The position numbers and the translations under genes are program-made. DNA of 64,000 nucleotides from Liolophura sinensis (taxonomy: Eukaryota > Mollusca > Polyplacophora > Chitonida > Chitonidae). The stretch spans positions 13,525,501-13,589,500 of the forward strand of contig NC_088303.1 in the NCBI RefSeq assembly GCF_032854445.1, read 5' to 3'. Numbering within the stretch: the stretch's first letter is position 1; every line of letters begins with the position of its first letter. The notes under the pieces are model-generated. The model was not told the DNA's origin. It saw only the letters and a program-made list of their open reading frames with translations, and ran no database searches. This document shows positions 61,813 to 64,000 of this stretch, in pieces.

Positions 61813-62586
61813 TGTAATGGCCAAAATGCCTTTTTGTGTTTGTGAAAGTGAGATGTTGTCTTTTAGCTTTAGTGCATGCGTTGTCACGTATCATCAATTA
61901 GCTGACTAAGGGAGACTATTCCCTTAGGTGTCGCCTAGGTCTGTTTGAACGTGGGAATTTTAGGCACAAACATGGCAAATCCCTAGCATAGACAGCGGAA
62001 GAACGTAATGAAGCCCAAAAAAGGATATGTACTTTATTATTGTCTCAATGTAACATGCAGATATTTACATGTATATCTCTGTGTATAAGCCGCATATATT
62101 TTGTGTCTGTGAGCTTCGTAACTTCCCTGGGTTAAAGTAAATAGATGTCTTTGTTGACACGGCTTGCTCTCTCTTAAAGGCGCACTGCATTTCCGCCTTG
62201 CTGGCATGATATAACCCCGAGTTGTTCCCCTTTATCTGAGGTACGTTTGAATGTGATAAAAATACCGTTAAACGTACGTAGTGAAATGCGAATGTTTTCT
62301 AACCATTCTTTCAGTATTCTTTCTTTGTTTTTACTTTATCTGTTTTGTTCTAATTTATGTAACTGATCATGTGTTTGATTAACAAATATGTACACGCGCA
62401 AATTGTACTGTTTCTTGTTTGTCATAACGGGGAATGTGTGATGTAAAGCTGACATGTAAAATGTTATCGTCTATTTTGTTTACAGTCAATCACGAACTGA
62501 AAGTATCACGTACTGACCGTGGAGCACTGACGGACCGAATGTAGCCCAACTACGTGCACTGAGTTCTTTATTACAAACCGTTACGT
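61813..62586 (+). repeat. 3' LTR of the nested BEL/Pao element
   Basis: Preceded by a short G-rich TTTGGGGCCGGG tract, a plausible polypurine primer. It starts TGTAATGG and, by my reading, ends CCGTTACGT at 62586, so the ends are an imperfect inverted repeat (TGTAATGG against CCGTTAC). The first 567 bases pair with the left LTR. The end point is inferred from the duplicated GTTG and the resumption of the Gypsy integrase, not from the left LTR. Confidence 0.7.
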
Positions 62587-63405
62587 GTTGAATCAACCTT
62601 TAGTTGATGGCATATGGACATTATGGGCCCACTCACTAAAACATCTGATGGTTGTCAGTACATACTTTTAATCATGGACAGCTTTTCGCGATGGACAGAA
62701 GCATTATTCCCTTTAAAAAAAAACCAGCAAGCAAGTGAGATGGCAAAAGTTCTTTACAACGAAATTTTTACGCGTCATGGAGCCGCACGAACTCTTGTGT
62801 CAGACAGAGGTAAGAATTTTATGAGTAAGCTTGCAAGTGCGATTTGTGCAATCTTTCAGGTTACTAGACCCCATACTAGTAGTAAGGAAAAATACGGTGA
62901 AAAAGCTTCTGAACCGGTTTTCAAATTGAATGAATTGGTTCTGTTGTTCACACAGAAAGTCCCTAAAGGATTATCAAACAAGCTTCATAACATGTATGAT
63001 GGACCATATTATATAACATGGATTGGTCCATCCTATACATATAGATTAAGGAAATGATCGGACAGTGTTGAAGTAAAAAGTCCGGTTCATGCAAATCTCC
63101 TAAATGCATATTTTGACCCAAACTCGGTCAGACAAAATATAACTGAAAATCGAGAAGAAGAAGCAGTTACCATGAAGGCAAGTCCAAAGATTACCAGTCG
63201 CCAAACATCTAATGAAACCTCATATCGGGTTGAAAAACAACTAAAAAGCAGACGAATGAAAGGTAGGAAACATCCTGTACATTGGAAAGGATACACGGTC
63301 AAAGACGCAACTTGGGAAGTCTCTGAAAACATACCAGATGATCTAAAAAGACAATTTCACACAAACGAAACCCACAGCCGTCGGCGTCTTAAACGACGAT
63401 ACTGA
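62587..63405 (+). mobile_element. Ty3/Gypsy retrotransposon, 3' portion: integrase with chromodomain
   Basis: Continues the element cut at 57107. 62614-63057: integrase catalytic core (MDIMGPL, LLIMDSFSRWTEA, LVSDRGKNF), then the GPYYITWIG segment of the C-terminal domain; a stretch between core and C-terminus is missing. 63172-63405: a C-terminal tail with chromodomain-like sequence (VHWKGYTVKDATWEVSENI), ending in a basic tail and TGA. Chromodomains can guide integration by binding histone marks in chromovirus-type elements. One stop codon lies near the junction with the BEL insertion and another separates the core from the tail. No 3' LTR is recognisable before the window ends. Confidence 0.85.
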
Positions 63406-64000
63406 TCAAAACTATAAAAAATCTCTGTTCGCGGTAAGGCTCGAATAATTTCGGATTTTGAGGTTGTTCTACATTATCATACCTTGATTTTCGCTCCTGT
63501 GATTTTTCAAAACAATTATTGCTAGAAGGACTTAACGTTACCCTTCATCCAAAATTCACTGGAATTTGTTTTGTCTTGTAGATAGTGGAAGAATAACCTG
63601 GTGAAATCTTCTGTTCATTGCCGTACTTCTGTCGTATGTATGTCCGATAGCTACGGTTGAGCCATCGGTCGAACAAAGAATTAATTATGGGGTAGTACTT
63701 CATAACAAAGGAAATATATATTTTTGGCCACATTATTGGTATCATACTTATTAAATTGAATTGCCAGAACCGATACGCTTGCCAAAAGTATCTATTTACC
63801 AATCTAATGACAACAGCTGCCCGTTAATGCGAAGTATGTTTGGGCATATGAACCCTGTTAAAGATAGAATAGGTGCACAGAACAGTTCTACTGTGCAGCA
63901 TATTCATAAACTGGTTCCGCACGAAGCTTTGGACGCAGAAGGAATTAATATAGTTATTAATATAACAATTATATTGTAATTGTAATTATATTGTATATCA
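63406..64000. other. End of window, no feature recognised
   Basis: Should hold the 3' LTR of the Ty3/Gypsy element if it is preserved, but I see no matching copy on the 5' side. Open frames at 63545-63802 (minus) and 63761-63979 (plus) overlap each other and match nothing I know. Confidence 0.4.

Larger units (their letters stand above)
57108..62586 (+). mobile_element. BEL/Pao LTR retrotransposon nested in the Ty3/Gypsy element
   Basis: Flanked by related LTRs (57108-57682 and 61813-62586). Internal remnants in order: 57683-58020 gag (FVKRALNWP, FRVFEYP); 58150-58345 two CX2CX4HX4C zinc knuckles (CAFCKKLDHSLEKC, CCGCLRLGHNRKAC); 58520-58900 protease region, where NPGST stands where an Asp would be expected; 59142-59490 N-terminal reverse transcriptase (VWYIPHHGVYHP, IRFVFDCSS); 59540-59870 scrambled RT connection and RNase H with the palm deleted; 59865-59960 an ASRG-type RNase H end; 60460-60700 integrase zinc-binding domain (CVACRRY); 60700-61290 integrase core (LLDNGTNVVGCE, ASHHGGIWERIIR); 61290-61577 integrase C-terminus. 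Stops, frameshifts and the missing RT palm make it non-autonomous. Confidence 0.9.

Noticed and set aside
63545-63979. Opposed open frames at the right end of the window
   Set aside because: They overlap in opposite directions, lack known motifs and lie where an LTR or flank is expected.

Overview
The window looks like nuclear DNA from an animal, most likely a marine lophotrochozoan and probably a bivalve mollusc. The evidence is AT-rich, intron-rich genes with GT-AG boundaries, a mitochondrial ATP synthase epsilon gene of metazoan type, BEL/Pao, Ty3/Gypsy and Penelope-like retroelements, and many copies of tRNA-derived SINEs of a kind I associate with mollusc genomes. The phylum is an inference.

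Layout. 0.98-8.5 kb: ATP5F1E on the plus strand, three coding exons (29, 131 and 20 nt) with two introns of about 3.5-3.8 kb. 8.5-12.2 kb: intergenic, filled with SINEs and short tandem arrays. 12.7-24.0 kb (minus strand): an EF-hand gene resolved here into 11 exons whose phases all fit; its N-terminal half is low-complexity and acidic, and its C-terminal half carries four EF-hand loops. 24.4-27.9 kb: a 24-bp minisatellite with higher-order structure. 29.3-38.4 kb (minus strand): a second multi-exon gene of unknown function, seven exons with matching phases, first exon not found; it may be the 5' half of the EF-hand gene. 39.2-39.5 kb: a promoter-like stretch with a CRE palindrome. 40.0-49.3 kb: retroelement remnants (Penelope-like, a possible LINE ORF1, a decayed BEL/Pao element with a candidate LTR) and SINEs. 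52.1-53.1 kb (minus strand): a single-exon GT31 beta-1,3-glycosyltransferase. 54.0-63.4 kb: a decayed Ty3/Gypsy element with a chromodomain at the end of its integrase, split by a BEL/Pao element whose insertion left a short target duplication.

The cellular genes share no obvious pathway: a mitochondrial F1-ATPase subunit, a Ca2+-binding protein, an unknown protein and a Golgi glycosyltransferase. The striking theme is local tandem amplification. The EF-hand gene has two independent amplifications of its own exon pieces (125-bp and about 84-bp units), its upstream flank or intron holds the 24-bp array, and a nearby SINE has its tRNA-like A-box half repeated six times at 36-bp intervals. I did not find a wholly new defence or metabolic system; the most unusual items are these amplifications, the possible one-gene reading of the two minus-strand genes, and the nested retroelement.
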